Shown: positions 32,203 to 42,300 of the stretch, piece by piece | Layout of the letters: the number at the start of each line of letters is the position of its first letter | How positions within the stretch are numbered: the first letter of the stretch is position 1 | Source: SHXO01 sp964523885 | GTDB lineage: Bacteria > Pseudomonadota > Gammaproteobacteria > Burkholderiales > SHXO01 | Assembly: GCA_964523885.1 (NCBI GenBank) | Contig: CAZFYX010000053.1 | Span: forward strand, 1-64,000 | Direction of reading: 5' to 3' | DNA length: 64,000 nucleotides | Notes under the pieces: model-generated | Told to the model about the DNA's origin: nothing | Database searches by the model: none | The model's input: only the letters and a program-made list of their open reading frames with translations | Translations under genes and position numbers: made by a program

Positions 32203-33522
32203 ATGGAACTGCTTTTCCTGGGGATCCTGATCATCCTCAACGGCGTCTTCGCCATGTCGGAGATCGCCGTGGTGTCCGCGCGCAAGGCGCGGCTGCAGCA
32301 GTGGGCCGACGAGGGCAGCTCCTCGGCCGGCGTGGCGCTCGGGCTGGCCAATGACCCGGGCCGCTTCCTCTCTACCATCCAGGTGGGCATCACCACCATC
32401 GGCATCCTCAGCGGTGCGCTCGCTGAAGCCTCGGTCGGCGATTCCCTCGCCTCGCGCCTGGCGCTCGTCCCGGGCCTGGAGCAGTACGCGCAGGTGCTCG
32501 CGACCGGGATCGTGGTGGTCGGCGTCACCTACCTGTCGGTGGTGATCGGCGAGCTGGTCCCCAAGCGCCTGGCGCTGCTCAACGCCGAGGCGATCGCCAG
32601 CGCGATCGCCCGGCCCATGACCTGGCTGTCGAAGGTGACCTCGCCGCTGGTGCGCTTCTTCAACCTGTCCAGCGAAGCGCTGGTGCGAATCATCGGCGGC
32701 CCGCACGTGGCCGAGCCGCCAGTGACCGAAGAGGAGATCAAGGTCCTGATGGAACAGGGCACCGAGGCCGGCGTGTTCGAGGAGGCCGAGCAGGCGCTGG
32801 TGAGCAACATCCTGCGCCTGGACGAGCTGCGCGTGAGCGCGATCATGACCCCCCGGGTCGACATCTTCTACCTCGATCTCGAGGAGCCCTACGAGGACAA
32901 CCGCCAGCGCCTGCTGGACTGCCCCTACTCGCGCATGCCGGTGTGCCGGGGCGGGCTGGACACCGTGCTCGGCATGCTGGAGTCGACCGCCGTGATGCGC
33001 CAGAGCCTGCGCGGTGAGACCATCGACTTCACCGCCCTGCTCGCGCGGCCGCTGTACGTGCCGAACTCGATCTCGTCCATGGAGCTGCTGGAGACGTTCA
33101 AGAAGAACCGCATGCACGTCGCGCTGGTCGTGGACGAGTACGGCGAGATCCAGGGCCTGGTGACCATGAACGACGTGCTCGAGGCGATCGTGGGCGAGAT
33201 CTCCACCGACGCCACCGAGACCGATCCCGACGCCGTGCAGCGCGAGGACGGCTCCTGGCTGCTCGACGGCATGCTGTCCCTGGACAAGTTCAAGGAGATC
33301 TTCGAGCTCGACGAGATCGAGGACGAGGACAAGGGAAACTTCCACACCCTGGGCGGCTTCGTGATGCTGCGCCTGGGTCGGGTGCCCACGGTGGCCGACC
33401 ACTTCGAGTACGACGGCCTGCGCTTCGAGGTGATGGACATGGACCGGCACCGGGTGGACAAGATGCTGGTCTCGCGCCTGCCGCCGCCCGCGCCGCCGGA
33501 GGCGGCGCCGGGGGAAGAATAG
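32203..33522 (+). CDS. CNNM/CorC (HlyC/TlyC)-family membrane protein
   Basis: 439 residues: an N-terminal CNNM (DUF21) domain with four hydrophobic segments (LLFLGILIILNGVFAMSEIA; STIQVGITTIGILSGAL; GVTYLSVVIGELVPKRLAL), an amphipathic helix, two CBS domains (IMTPRVDIFYLDL through NRMHVALVVDEYGEIQGLVT) and a C-terminal CorC/HlyC domain (GSWLLDGMLSLDKFKEIFEL to RFEVMDMDRHRVDKMLV). The family handles Mg2+ or Co2+ efflux and ion homeostasis. A short degenerate family II repeat separates it from the antiporter gene. Confidence 0.87.
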   Translation: MELLFLGILIILNGVFAMSEIAVVSARKARLQQWADEGSSSAGVALGLANDPGRFLSTIQVGITTIGILSGALAEASVGDSLASRLALVPGLEQYAQVLATGIVVVGVTYLSVVIGELVPKRLALLNAEAIASAIARPMTWLSKVTSPLVRFFNLSSEALVRIIGGPHVAEPPVTEEEIKVLMEQGTEAGVFEEAEQALVSNILRLDELRVSAIMTPRVDIFYLDLEEPYEDNRQRLLDCPYSRMPVCRGGLDTVLGMLESTAVMRQSLRGETIDFTALLARPLYVPNSISSMELLETFKKNRMHVALVVDEYGEIQGLVTMNDVLEAIVGEISTDATETDPDAVQREDGSWLLDGMLSLDKFKEIFELDEIEDEDKGNFHTLGGFVMLRLGRVPTVADHFEYDGLRFEVMDMDRHRVDKMLVSRLPPPAPPEAAPGEE

Positions 33523-33524
33523 AT

Positions 33525-33634
33525 CTCCAGGCTCCAGGCTCCAGGCCCTGGGCTCCAGATCCCGGGAGTACCGACGCGGCGCGTCGCGCCGCACCGCAAC
33601 GCCTGGCGTCTAGAGCCTAGCGCCTAGGGCCTGA
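33525..33634. repeat. Family II element, degenerate copy 2
   Basis: CTCCAGG words in tandem (33525-33570) and CGCCTAGG/CTAGAGC-like words (33600-33634) face each other in opposite sense. The match is poor compared with the copies at 26198 and 37782. It fills the gap between the CorC-type and antiporter genes. Confidence 0.5.
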
Positions 33635-33639
33635 TACCG

Positions 33640-35460
33640 ATGCCCCAACTCCTCACCGAAGCCGCCATCTTCCTCTTCGCCGCCGTCGTGGCGGTGCCCA
33701 TCTTCCGCAGGATGAAGCTGGGCGCGGTGCTGGGCTATCTCGCCGCCGGCCTGGCGATCGGCCCATGGGGGCTGAAGCTCGTCACCGATGTGGACAACAT
33801 CATGCACTTCGCCGAACTGGGCGTCGTGCTGCTGCTGTTCATCATCGGTCTGGAGCTGCAGCCCTCGCGGCTGTGGGTGCTGCGCAAGCCGGTGTTCGGC
33901 CTCGGCGGGGCGCAGGTCGCGCTCACGGGGCTGGTGCTGGGCGCTGCGGCCTACGCGCTCGGGCTCACGTGGCAGGCCGCGCTGGTCACCGGACTCGGAC
34001 TCGCCATGTCCTCCACCGCGTTCGTGCTGCAGGTGCTGGCCGAGCGCAACGAGCTGAAGACCCGCCACGGCCGCTCGTCGTTCGCGATCCTGTTGTTCCA
34101 GGACCTGTCGGTGATCCCGCTGCTCGCACTCATCCCCCTGCTGGGCGCAAGCCACGCGGTCGAGGACCCGGGCCCTGCCTGGCGCTCGGCGCTGATCGCC
34201 GTGGCCGTGATCGCGGGCGTCATCGCCGGCGGCCGCCTGCTGCTGAGGCCGGTGCTGGTGGCCATCGCCGCCTCGCGCATCCAGGAGATCTTCACCGCCG
34301 CGGCGCTGCTGGTGGTCATCGGCGTCTCGCTGCTGATGTACGGCGTGGGACTGTCCATGTCGCTGGGCGCCTTCCTCGCCGGGGTGCTGCTGGCCGACTC
34401 GGAGTTCCGCCACGAGCTGGAAGCCAACATCGAGCCATTCAAGGGCCTGCTCCTGGGCCTGTTCTTCATTTCCGTGGGGATGTCGGTGGACATGGGGCTG
34501 CTGGCCGCCAAGCCGCTGGCCATCCTCGGCGCCGTGCTCGGTCTGATGGCGGTGAAGGCCGGGCTGCTGTTCGGGCTGGGCCGGTTCGCGGGCCACAGCG
34601 CCGAGTCCTCGCGCAACCTGGCGGTGGCGCTGTCGCAGGGAGGAGAGTTCGCGTTCGTGCTGTTCGGCCTGGCCGCGGGCAGCGCGATCATGCCGGCGCG
34701 CGAGGTCGACTTCCTGGTGCTGGTCGTCACCCTGTCGATGGCACTCACTCCGCTCGTGCTGCTCGCCAACGACGCGCTCGCCCGGCGCCTGGCGGCCTCG
34801 CGCAGCGAACGTCCGTTCGACCGGATCGACGAGGAGGACAGCCAGGTGATCATCGCGGGATTCGGCCGCGTCGGGCAGATCGTCGGCCGGATCCTCGCCG
34901 TGCGCCGCATCCCCTTCACGGCGCTCGATGCGAGCCCCGAGCAGGTCGAAACCGTGCGGCGCTTCGGCAGCAAGGTCTACTACGGCGACGCCTCGCGCCT
35001 GGACCTGCTCACCGCCGCGCGCGCGGACCAGGCGCACCTGCTGGTGCTGGCGATCGACGATGTCGAGGCGTCGATCCGCACCGCCGAGACCGTGCGGCGG
35101 CATTTCCCCGACCTCAAGCTGTATGCCCGCGCGCGGAACCGCTTCCATGCGCATCGCCTGATGGACCTGGGCGCGGAGCTGATCGAGCGCGAGACCTTCC
35201 TCGGCTCGCTGGCCCTCGCCCGCAGCGTGCTGGAGGCGCTCGGCACCCAGCCCTGGGAAGCCGAGCAGACCGTGGCGCGATTCAAGGCGCACGACGAGCG
35301 CACCCTCGAACGCCAGCATGCGGTCTACCACGACGAGACGCAGTACATCCAGACTTCGCGCGACGCGGCGGCCGAGCTGCAGGGGCTGTTCGAATCGGAC
35401 CGCGAGGACCAGTCGCAGATCGGCGGCAACGCGCCGTTCACGCCGGCAGACGTACGATGA
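33640..35460 (+). CDS. Kef-type (CPA2) K+/H+ antiporter with RCK domain
   Basis: 606 residues. The N-terminal 380 residues form the Na+/H+ exchanger fold (AAIFLFAAVVAVPIFRRMKL, LGAFLAGVLLADSEFRHELE, GLFFISVGMSVDMGLL). The RCK/TrkA-N domain begins EDSQVIIAGFGRVGQIVG and contains a nucleotide site and VYYGDASRLDLL. The closing segment has FLGSLALARSVLEALG. KefB/KefC-type exporters protect against electrophiles and are gated by glutathione adducts; glutathione reductase and GST nearby agree with this. YbaL is an alternative relative. ATGA overlap with the next gene. Confidence 0.88.
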   Translation: MPQLLTEAAIFLFAAVVAVPIFRRMKLGAVLGYLAAGLAIGPWGLKLVTDVDNIMHFAELGVVLLLFIIGLELQPSRLWVLRKPVFGLGGAQVALTGLVLGAAAYALGLTWQAALVTGLGLAMSSTAFVLQVLAERNELKTRHGRSSFAILLFQDLSVIPLLALIPLLGASHAVEDPGPAWRSALIAVAVIAGVIAGGRLLLRPVLVAIAASRIQEIFTAAALLVVIGVSLLMYGVGLSMSLGAFLAGVLLADSEFRHELEANIEPFKGLLLGLFFISVGMSVDMGLLAAKPLAILGAVLGLMAVKAGLLFGLGRFAGHSAESSRNLAVALSQGGEFAFVLFGLAAGSAIMPAREVDFLVLVVTLSMALTPLVLLANDALARRLAASRSERPFDRIDEEDSQVIIAGFGRVGQIVGRILAVRRIPFTALDASPEQVETVRRFGSKVYYGDASRLDLLTAARADQAHLLVLAIDDVEASIRTAETVRRHFPDLKLYARARNRFHAHRLMDLGAELIERETFLGSLALARSVLEALGTQPWEAEQTVARFKAHDERTLERQHAVYHDETQYIQTSRDAAAELQGLFESDREDQSQIGGNAPFTPADVR

Positions 35461-36038
35461 GGCCGGCACACGCCGTACCGACCATGCTGGCGGCGCTGCT
35501 CGCCGCCATGCTGGGGATGCAGCCGACCCTGGCGGCCGACGAGCCACTGCAACTATGGGATGAAGGAGCGGTGCGGGTGCGGTCGGGCGTCACGGTCCAG
35601 GCGCGCCTGCATGCCTCCGTGAAGCCCGGATACTTCGTGGTGGCGCCCGGTGCGCCGCCGCGCAGCAAGCTGCGCGGCCTGACGCTGCGCATCAAGCCGG
35701 TCGCGGACCTCAAGCTCGGCCGCCCCCTGTATCCACCCGAGACCAACGAAGCCGACCTCCCGGGACTGCCCCCCTTCCCCGCCTATGAGGGAAGGATCGC
35801 GGTGTCCTTGCCGATCACCGTGCCGGCCAAGCCTACGTGGTCGACGCGCAAGCTGGAGGGGACGCTGGAGTACCAGGCCTGCACGGCCACGGCCTGCGAC
35901 AAGCCGGCCGCGATCCCGGTCACGCTCGAGGTCGAGCTCACTGCGGACACGAAACGCAGGCAGCTGGAGGAAAACCTGCGCGAGCCGCCGCGCCCGCCCG
36001 TGCCCCCGGAGCCCGCCCCGCCTGGCTGGCGCCCCTGA
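35457..36038 (+). CDS. Exported DsbD-alpha-like domain protein
   Basis: 193 residues with a signal peptide (AALLAAMLGMQPTLAADE) followed by an immunoglobulin-like N-DsbD domain: VQARLHASVKPGYFVVAP, then YQACTATACDKPAAIPVTLE with a CxxxxC pair where DsbD-alpha has its redox cysteines (CxxxxxC in E. coli). A Pro-rich tail ends the protein. The transmembrane and thioredoxin-like parts of DsbD are absent, so it is a stand-alone domain that may accept electrons from an unlinked membrane partner. It is translationally coupled to the Kef-type antiporter. Confidence 0.72.
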   Translation: MRPAHAVPTMLAALLAAMLGMQPTLAADEPLQLWDEGAVRVRSGVTVQARLHASVKPGYFVVAPGAPPRSKLRGLTLRIKPVADLKLGRPLYPPETNEADLPGLPPFPAYEGRIAVSLPITVPAKPTWSTRKLEGTLEYQACTATACDKPAAIPVTLEVELTADTKRRQLEENLREPPRPPVPPEPAPPGWRP

Positions 36039-36108
36039 ACCCCGTCGCACGCAGCCTCTATCGCATCGCGCCCGGCGCCTCGTACCTCGAGCCTCGTGCC
36101 TGCCCTCT

Positions 36109-37020
36109 TCACTCGATCGCGCTCTCCGGCTCCTCGCGGCGCCGGTAGCGGTGGCCCCAGGCGACGTACAGTCCGGCGCCGACGATGATGACCATGCCCA
36201 TCACCGCGTGCAGGTCCGGCAGGTCGCCGAAGACGAGGAACCCGAGCAGGGTAACCCAGAGCAGCTGCAGGTAGCCGATCGGCGAGAGCGTCGAGGCACG
36301 CTCGAGCTCCAGGGCCCGGATCAGCAGGTAGTGCCCCAGCACGCCCATGGCGCCGACCAGCACGAACAGCGGCACGTGCCGAAGTTCGACCGGGCGCCAG
36401 ATGAGCGGCACGAACAGCGACATCGCGACGAAGCCGACCAGCGCCGTGTAGAACAGCGTGACCACGGGGTCCTCGTCGTCGCTGAGCTGCCGGGTCATGA
36501 TCTGGTAGAGGCTGTAGCACAGCGCGCTGCCCAGCGCGAGAGTGGCGGCGGGCGACAGCATGGAGCTGCCGGGGCGCACGATGAACAGCGTGCCGGCGAA
36601 GCCTACGAGGACGGCGATCCAGCGATCGCGCGTGACCTTCTCGTGCAGCAGCCAGACGGCGAACACGGTCACCAGCAGCGGCGAGATGAAGGTGATGGCC
36701 TTGACCTCGGCCAGCGGCAGGCGGCTCACCGCGCCGAAGTTGCACAGCGTGGAGCCGAGCAGCAGCGAAGCACGGATGAGTTGCCCCCCGGGCTGGGCGG
36801 TACGCAGGAGGTCGAGCCGCATGCGCGGGCCGAGCAGGGCCAGCATCAACACCATGTGGACGGTGTAGCGCGCCCATACCACCTGCGGCACCGGATAGGA
36901 GCGGGTGAGGTACTTCGCCGACGTCTCGAGCACGGCGAAGCACATCACCGTGCACAGCATGAACAGGATCGCGCGGGCACTGGGCGAGAGCGCGCGCAGC
37001 CGGGTGAGGACGAGCTCCAA
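36109..37020 (-). CDS. EamA-family drug/metabolite exporter
   Basis: About 303 residues with ten transmembrane helices in two EamA repeats (ILFMLCTVMCFAVLETSAKY; LPLAEVKAITFISPLLVTVF; LGSALCYSLYQIMTRQLSDD; LERASTLSPIGYLQLLWVTL; MVIIVGAGLYVAWGH). It probably exports small metabolites. TTG 37020 is taken as start because starting at the first internal Met would cut into helix 1. A possible -10 (TACAAT, minus strand, 37050-37055) lies just upstream. The substrate is unknown. Confidence 0.78.
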   Translation of the reverse strand: MELVLTRLRALSPSARAILFMLCTVMCFAVLETSAKYLTRSYPVPQVVWARYTVHMVLMLALLGPRMRLDLLRTAQPGGQLIRASLLLGSTLCNFGAVSRLPLAEVKAITFISPLLVTVFAVWLLHEKVTRDRWIAVLVGFAGTLFIVRPGSSMLSPAATLALGSALCYSLYQIMTRQLSDDEDPVVTLFYTALVGFVAMSLFVPLIWRPVELRHVPLFVLVGAMGVLGHYLLIRALELERASTLSPIGYLQLLWVTLLGFLVFGDLPDLHAVMGMVIIVGAGLYVAWGHRYRRREEPESAIE

Positions 37021-37049
37021 GGCGGGCTTTCTGAGACGCGGGGTACCGT

Positions 37050-37055
37050 ATTGTA
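37050..37055 (-). promoter_or_regulatory. Candidate -10 box for the EamA gene
   Basis: TACAAT on the minus strand, 30 bases upstream of the assumed TTG start. The -35 is not clear. Confidence 0.35.
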
Positions 37056-37132
37056 TCCAGAACGATGCACCGCAGCAGGCGGCCCCGCCGAAACGCTCCC
37101 GCCACGCCTCTTCCGCCCCCTGTGAACGTCTG

Positions 37133-37138
37133 TATACT
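37133..37138 (+). promoter_or_regulatory. Candidate -10 box upstream of the gene at 37229
   Basis: TATACT, followed at 37139-37158 by a small GC-rich stem around AACAAA, about 90 bases before ATG 37229. The -35 match is weak. Confidence 0.4.
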
Positions 37139-37228
37139 GCCCGCGGGAACAAAGCCCGCGCACGCATGCGGACCGCCCGGAAAGCAGTCGAGCCGGGCAC
37201 TCAAGCCCGGCCCAACAGAGAACCGACT

Positions 37229-37783
37229 ATGCGCACCGAAGTCCACGTCCACGGCACGCTGCCCCTGCGCCCCGGCGCCAACCTGGCGCAGATCGAGGCC
37301 GCGCTCCAGCCCTGGCTCGACTATCTCGACGTGGAGAGCCTCGACGAGCTGAAGAGCGTCCATCGCGACGAGCCCGGCCTGGTGTTCGACGCGCGCCGCC
37401 GCCAGCTGGAGATCTGCTGGACCGGCGACGTGGGCCGCAACTTCCGCAAGGTGATCGAGGACTCGCTGCAGTCCCTGTGCCGCTACACCGAGCACGCGAC
37501 GGAAGTGCAGCTCAGCTACTACCACGAGGACGGCCGCGACGAGGTCGGCATCGTGTTCGTCGGCCCGTCGCCGGAGACCATCCAGGAGGCGCAGCGCCGG
37601 CGCATGGTGGAGGACGTCTCAAACCTGCTGTCGCGCCACTTCAACCAGCAGGAGATCTCCGAGGTGGTCAACCACGTCAACGAGCTGTTCTCGCGCAACT
37701 GGCAGCAGAACGGCAACGTCGGCCAGGTCGAGGTCGCCACCGAGCCCGTGCGCACCCCGCGCGGGCGCAAGCATCTGCACTAG
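37229..37783 (+). CDS. Conserved-looking soluble protein of unknown function
   Basis: 184 residues with no recognised family. It is rich in charged residues and shows alternating beta and helix: EVHVHGTLPLRPGANLAQIE, an acidic LDYLDVESLDELKSVHRDE, LEICWTGDVGRNFRKVIEDS, LSYYHEDGRDEVGIVFVG, and a C-terminal helix with HFNQQEISEVVNHVNELF. The tail is basic (TPRGRKHLH). The TAG stop is the first word of a family II repeat (TAGAGGCGAG). Codon use is like the neighbours, so a native gene is likely. Confidence 0.65.
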   Translation: MRTEVHVHGTLPLRPGANLAQIEAALQPWLDYLDVESLDELKSVHRDEPGLVFDARRRQLEICWTGDVGRNFRKVIEDSLQSLCRYTEHATEVQLSYYHEDGRDEVGIVFVGPSPETIQEAQRRRMVEDVSNLLSRHFNQQEISEVVNHVNELFSRNWQQNGNVGQVEVATEPVRTPRGRKHLH

Positions 37784-37990
37784 AGGCGAGAGGCTGGAGG
37801 CGAGAGGCCAGAGAAAACCCACCCCCATCCTGTCCTTCCCCCTGAGGGGGAAGGGACGCTTGTGGGTGCCTTCACTGGTCCCAATAGTGCCGGATGCGAT
37901 CGCCGCATCGCCTCGCCTTCGAGATGAACATCCGCTTGTGTCTGGCGTCACCCCTTCACCTCCAGCCTCTCGCCTCTAGCCTCTCGCCTC
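37782..37990. repeat. Family II palindromic element, copy 3
   Basis: Left arm 37783-37812 and right arm 37960-37990 are inverted copies of GAGGCGAGAGGCT words with three or four differences. The left arm overlaps the TAG stop of the upstream gene and the right arm ends 2 bases before the GTG start of the next. The 147-base centre contains a second palindrome, a 9-bp perfect hairpin at 37834-37854 with a TGA loop. Confidence 0.82.
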
Positions 37991-37992
37991 CC

Positions 37993-38667
37993 GTGGACTT
38001 CGCGATCACCGACGACGTGCGCCGCCTCGGCGTGCGCGGTGCGTTTGCAGTCCTGTCGGGGCTCGATAACCGCGGCGCCCATCCCGGCCTGCAGGCCTGG
38101 CGAGAAGAGCTCGCCCGACAGCTCGCCAAGGCGCTCACCGCCGACTTCATCCAGACCGACCCCGTGCTGCGCGGCTTCCGTGACCTGCACGATCGGGTCA
38201 AGCGCTCCAACAAGCGTTTCGTTTCGTCCGCGGAAGCGCTGGCGGGACTGTTCCTGCGCAAGGGTGTGGTGCCGTCGATCAATCCGCTGGTCGACATCTA
38301 CAACGCCGTGTCGCTGGAGACGCGCCTGTCCCTCGGCGCGCACGACGTCTCGAGGGTCGAGGGCCGCATCACGCTGTGTCTCACGCGCGGCGGCGAACGC
38401 TTCGTGCCGCTGGGGGCGACCGAGCCGGAAGCGATCCAGCCGGGCGAGTACTGCTACGTCGATGAGACCAGCGAGGTGCTGTGCCGGCTGGAGCACCGGC
38501 AGTGCGAGCGCACCAAGGTGACGCCGGCGACGACGCAGTGCTTCTACATCATCCAGGGCAATGCGGCGACGCCGCGCGCCATGCTGGAGGCCGCATTGGC
38601 ACGCCTGGTCGAGCAGACGATCCGCTTCTGTGGCGGACGCGAAGAACGGGCCTGGATCGTGGATTGA
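37993..38667 (+). CDS. B3/B4 tRNA-binding domain protein
   Basis: 224 residues resembling the B3/B4 domain of phenylalanyl-tRNA synthetase beta chain found in free-standing proteins. Diagnostic segments are RFVSSAEALAGLFLRKGVVP, SINPLVDIYNAVSLETRLSL, GAHDVSRVEGRITLCLTRGG and PGEYCYVDETSEVLCRLEHR. Such proteins may edit mischarged tRNA or bind amino acids. GTG 37993 is chosen; ATG 37924 is in frame but would translate the family II arm as LHLQPLASSLSPP. No Shine-Dalgarno precedes either, perhaps because the repeat replaced the native leader. Confidence 0.75.
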   Translation: MDFAITDDVRRLGVRGAFAVLSGLDNRGAHPGLQAWREELARQLAKALTADFIQTDPVLRGFRDLHDRVKRSNKRFVSSAEALAGLFLRKGVVPSINPLVDIYNAVSLETRLSLGAHDVSRVEGRITLCLTRGGERFVPLGATEPEAIQPGEYCYVDETSEVLCRLEHRQCERTKVTPATTQCFYIIQGNAATPRAMLEAALARLVEQTIRFCGGREERAWIVD

Positions 38668-38788
38668 CTGCGCCTTGCGGCACCGCGGAACTTTCCGCGG
38701 CGGGCGGGCGTCTATGCCGTCGGTCAGGCGCTGGTTGCCCTCGGGTGGCCAGCGTTCGGGAGGAGGATCCCCTGATAGGAGCAAAGTC

Positions 38789-39103
38789 ATGAAGATCCAA
38801 CACATCACTTCGGCCCTTTTCGGCGTGGCCGTGGCGGCCGCGAGCGTGGGCGCCTTTGCGACGGAATCGATGCAATCGTTCGGCCGCGACGGCGGCTCAC
38901 GCTGGATGAACGGGGCGCCGGTCACCGCGACGGACACCCAGCCGGCCGGCGCTGTAGGCACAGGTGCAAGCATGGTGTACGGCCGCGAGGGCAGGCCCGC
39001 CAACGCCGACACCGCGGTCCAATCCGGGCAGCCCGTGGCCGACATGCCGCAACTGCCTGGTCGCCAGGGTCGTGTCATGTCGATCGACACCGTGCGCGGC
39101 TGA
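38789..39103 (+). CDS. Small exported protein of unknown function
   Basis: 104 residues; AGGAG lies 8 bases before ATG 38789. A clean signal peptide (MKIQHITSALFGVAVAAASV, cleavage near AFA) is followed by a polar mature part rich in Gly, Ala, Gln and Met without cysteines. No domain is recognised. It forms a single-gene unit with a textbook terminator. Confidence 0.65.
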   Translation: MKIQHITSALFGVAVAAASVGAFATESMQSFGRDGGSRWMNGAPVTATDTQPAGAVGTGASMVYGREGRPANADTAVQSGQPVADMPQLPGRQGRVMSIDTVRG

Positions 39104-39129
39104 CGCGATTCAGCTGTTCATCCGGTGCG

Positions 39130-39159
39130 AGCGGGGCCCTTCGGGGCCCCGCTGTTTTT
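39130..39159 (+). terminator. Rho-independent terminator with UUCG tetraloop
   Basis: Perfect 10-bp stem (AGCGGGGCCC at 39130-39139 with complement 39144-39153), loop TTCG, then GTTTTT. It ends the gene at 38789. Confidence 0.92.
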
Positions 39160-39318
39160 CCAGGCTTCACAGCGGCCCGCGAGGGTCTACCGTAGAGCCC
39201 TTAGAGATTTGTGAAATCAGTACGTTAGCCTTGTGGGTGCCGTAGGGCCATGACATGATAGGCTGAATAAACCCACCGGCTCGCCAATCGCAGCGTTTCG
39301 GGGGAAGGAGACCTGATC

Positions 39319-42300
39319 ATGGCCGTCGCCACCTTCACCGGCTTCGCCGCGAACACCTACGCCGCGTACTATGGATCGGCCGATCTCGAGGCAGCCACCA
39401 CCCAGTTCCTCGTAGATCTCCGGAACGGGATCCTGAACTACCAGATTGTTTCCGCGAGCCAGATCAACATAACGGGGGCGCTCAACCTCACGATCAAGGG
39501 AGCGTTCAATTTCTCCTCCGTGTCGGCCGTGCTGTCCAGTCAGCTCAGTGCGGTCGATGTGAAATTCGCGCAGATGGGTAGCCAGGGCATCGTTGGGTTT
39601 ACCGGCGTCAACCAAACTGTCTCGTCATTTCTCGCGACCGGACTCCAGTTCGGTGCATTCGCGGGCAACGACAACATCACCGGCAGCGCCTACGGAGATT
39701 TGCTGCGTGGACAGGCGGGTAACGACGTCTTGAATGGGGGCGCCGGGGCCGACTACCTGTCCGGGGACGCGGGCGACGACCGTCTGATCGGCGGCACGGA
39801 TTCAGCGGACCAACTCGCCGGCGGAATCGGCAATGACGTATATCAGGTCTCCCGCGCTGACGACAGCATTCAGGAGTTCATCGGCCAGGGCACGGACCGG
39901 GTGGAGTCGAGTGTGTCGTATGTGCTCGGCGATAACATCGAGAACCTCACGCTGACCGGCACCAATCCCATCGACGGCACCGGCAACACCCTGGCCAATG
40001 TGCTGATCGGCAACGCCGCGGCCAACAAGCTCGACGGCAAGGCCGGCGCCGACACCATGACCGGGGGTGCGGGCGATGACACCTACGTGGTGGACAACGC
40101 CCTGGACAAGGTGATCGAGCTGCCCGGCGGGGGCACCGACACCATCGAGGCGTGGGTGAGCTTCAGTGCTCCGCTCAACGTCGAGCACATCACCCTCAAA
40201 GGCAGCGATGACATCAACGCCACCGGCAACGGCCTGGCCAACATCCTCACCGGCAACAGCGGCGACAACCGCCTCGACGGGGGCACGGGCGCCGACTCGA
40301 TGAGCGGCGGGGCCGGTGACGACACCTACCTCATCGACAACGCCGGCGACACCGTCACCGAGGCGCCCGGGGCCGGCAACGACACGGTGGTGCTGCTGCT
40401 CGGAAACAGCGTCGACCTGACCAGCGCGTTCGCCAACGTCGAGAACGTCACCCTGCTGGGGGCCGGCGCGTTCAACCTCATCGGCGACGGTGAGGACAAC
40501 GTGCTCATCGGCAACGCCTCGGTCAACGTCCTCGAGGGTGACGACGGTGACGACACCCTCGACGGGGGCCTGGGCAACGACACGCTCAAGGGCGGGGCCG
40601 GTGACGACACCTACGTGCTCAACGGCGCCGACATCATCGTGGAGGATCCGGACGCTGGCAACGACACGGTCAAGACCGCCCTGACCTACTCCATCGCGTT
40701 GCGCCCCGAACTGGAGAACATCACCCTGATCGGTGCCGCGGCGGTCAACGCCACCGGCAACGCCAGCGCCAACGAGCTCATCGGCAACAGCGCCGCCAAT
40801 ATCCTCGACGGCGGGGCCGGTGCCGACACCATGGCCGGCGGCGGGGGCAACGACACCTACCTCGTGGACCACACCGGGGATGTGATCAACGAGCAGGCCA
40901 ACGCCGGCATCGACCTGGTCAAGGCCTCGGCAAGCTACACGCTCTCGCCCAACATCGAGAACCTCACGCTGACCGGCACCAATCCCATCGACGGCACCGG
41001 CAACACCCTGGCCAACGTGCTCATCGGCAACAGCGCGGCCAACCGCCTCGACGGCAAGGCCGGTGCCGACAGCATGACCGGGGGTGCGGGCGATGACACC
41101 TACGTGGTGGACAACGCCCTGGACAAGGTCATCGAGCTGCCCGGTGCCGCCAATGGCGACGATCTCATCGAAGCCTCGGTGAGCTATGCCGCACCGCTGA
41201 ACGTCGAGCGCATCACCCTGACGGGCAGCGATGACATCAACGCCACCGGCAACGCGCTGGCCAACACCCTCATCGGCAACAGCGGCGACAACCGCCTCGA
41301 CGGGGGCACGGGCGCCGACCAGATGAGCGGCGGGGATGGTGACGACACCTACATACTCGACAACCTTGGCGACACTGTCATCGAGAATCCCGGCACCGAT
41401 GCCGGCAACGACACGGTGGTGGTCCCCGGCTCATTGTCGTTTGCTGCAATCCACTCGGTGGGATCGGAGTACGTCATCTACCTGGACTGGTGGGCGAACG
41501 TCGAAAACCTGACCCTTTCGGGCCCAGACATCTTCAACGGACGAGTGATATCCGGAACGACGTCCGATAACCGCATCATCGGGGGCGCCGGTCGCGACTA
41601 TATCGGCGGAGGCGACGGAAACGATGTCCTCATGGGGGGCGCAGGCCTGGATTACCTGGGCGGAGGAGAAGGGGACGACCTGCTGGATGTCGGCACCGGC
41701 GGCAGTGCCTCCGATCCTGAAGTCATGGATGGAGGAGCAGGCAACGACACTTACGTCGTGAGCAGCCTGGCCACCGTGCGGATCATGGATGCACCTGGCC
41801 AGGGTTCGGACACGGTACGGGTCGCCTTCACGCTCGACGTGGACTATTTCGCCACCGTGAACCGGTTGCTGGGTCGGGAAGCGGTGGAGATCGAGAACAT
41901 CGAGCTCACCGGATCCGGGGACTTCAACGCGTTCGGCAACGACGTTGCCAACCGCCTGACCGGCAACGCCGGGCGCAACCTGCTGGTCGGCGAGGATGGC
42001 GACGACACGCTCGACGGCGGCGCAGGCGCCGATACGATGGTCGGCGGCAAGGGCAACGACCACTACGTGGTGGACAACCCTGGGGATCTGATCATCGAGC
42101 TGGACGCAGAAGGCTACGACGATGTGACCGGTGCCACGAACATCGACCTGCGCACCCAGAGTGCCTACGTCGAGAGTGCATACCTCGCAGCCGGTACCAG
42201 TGGCTTCTCGATCCATGGCAACGACCGCGACAACGTGCTGACCGGTAATGCTGGCGACAACACGCTGTACGGCGAGGCCGGCAACGATACGCTGGACGGC

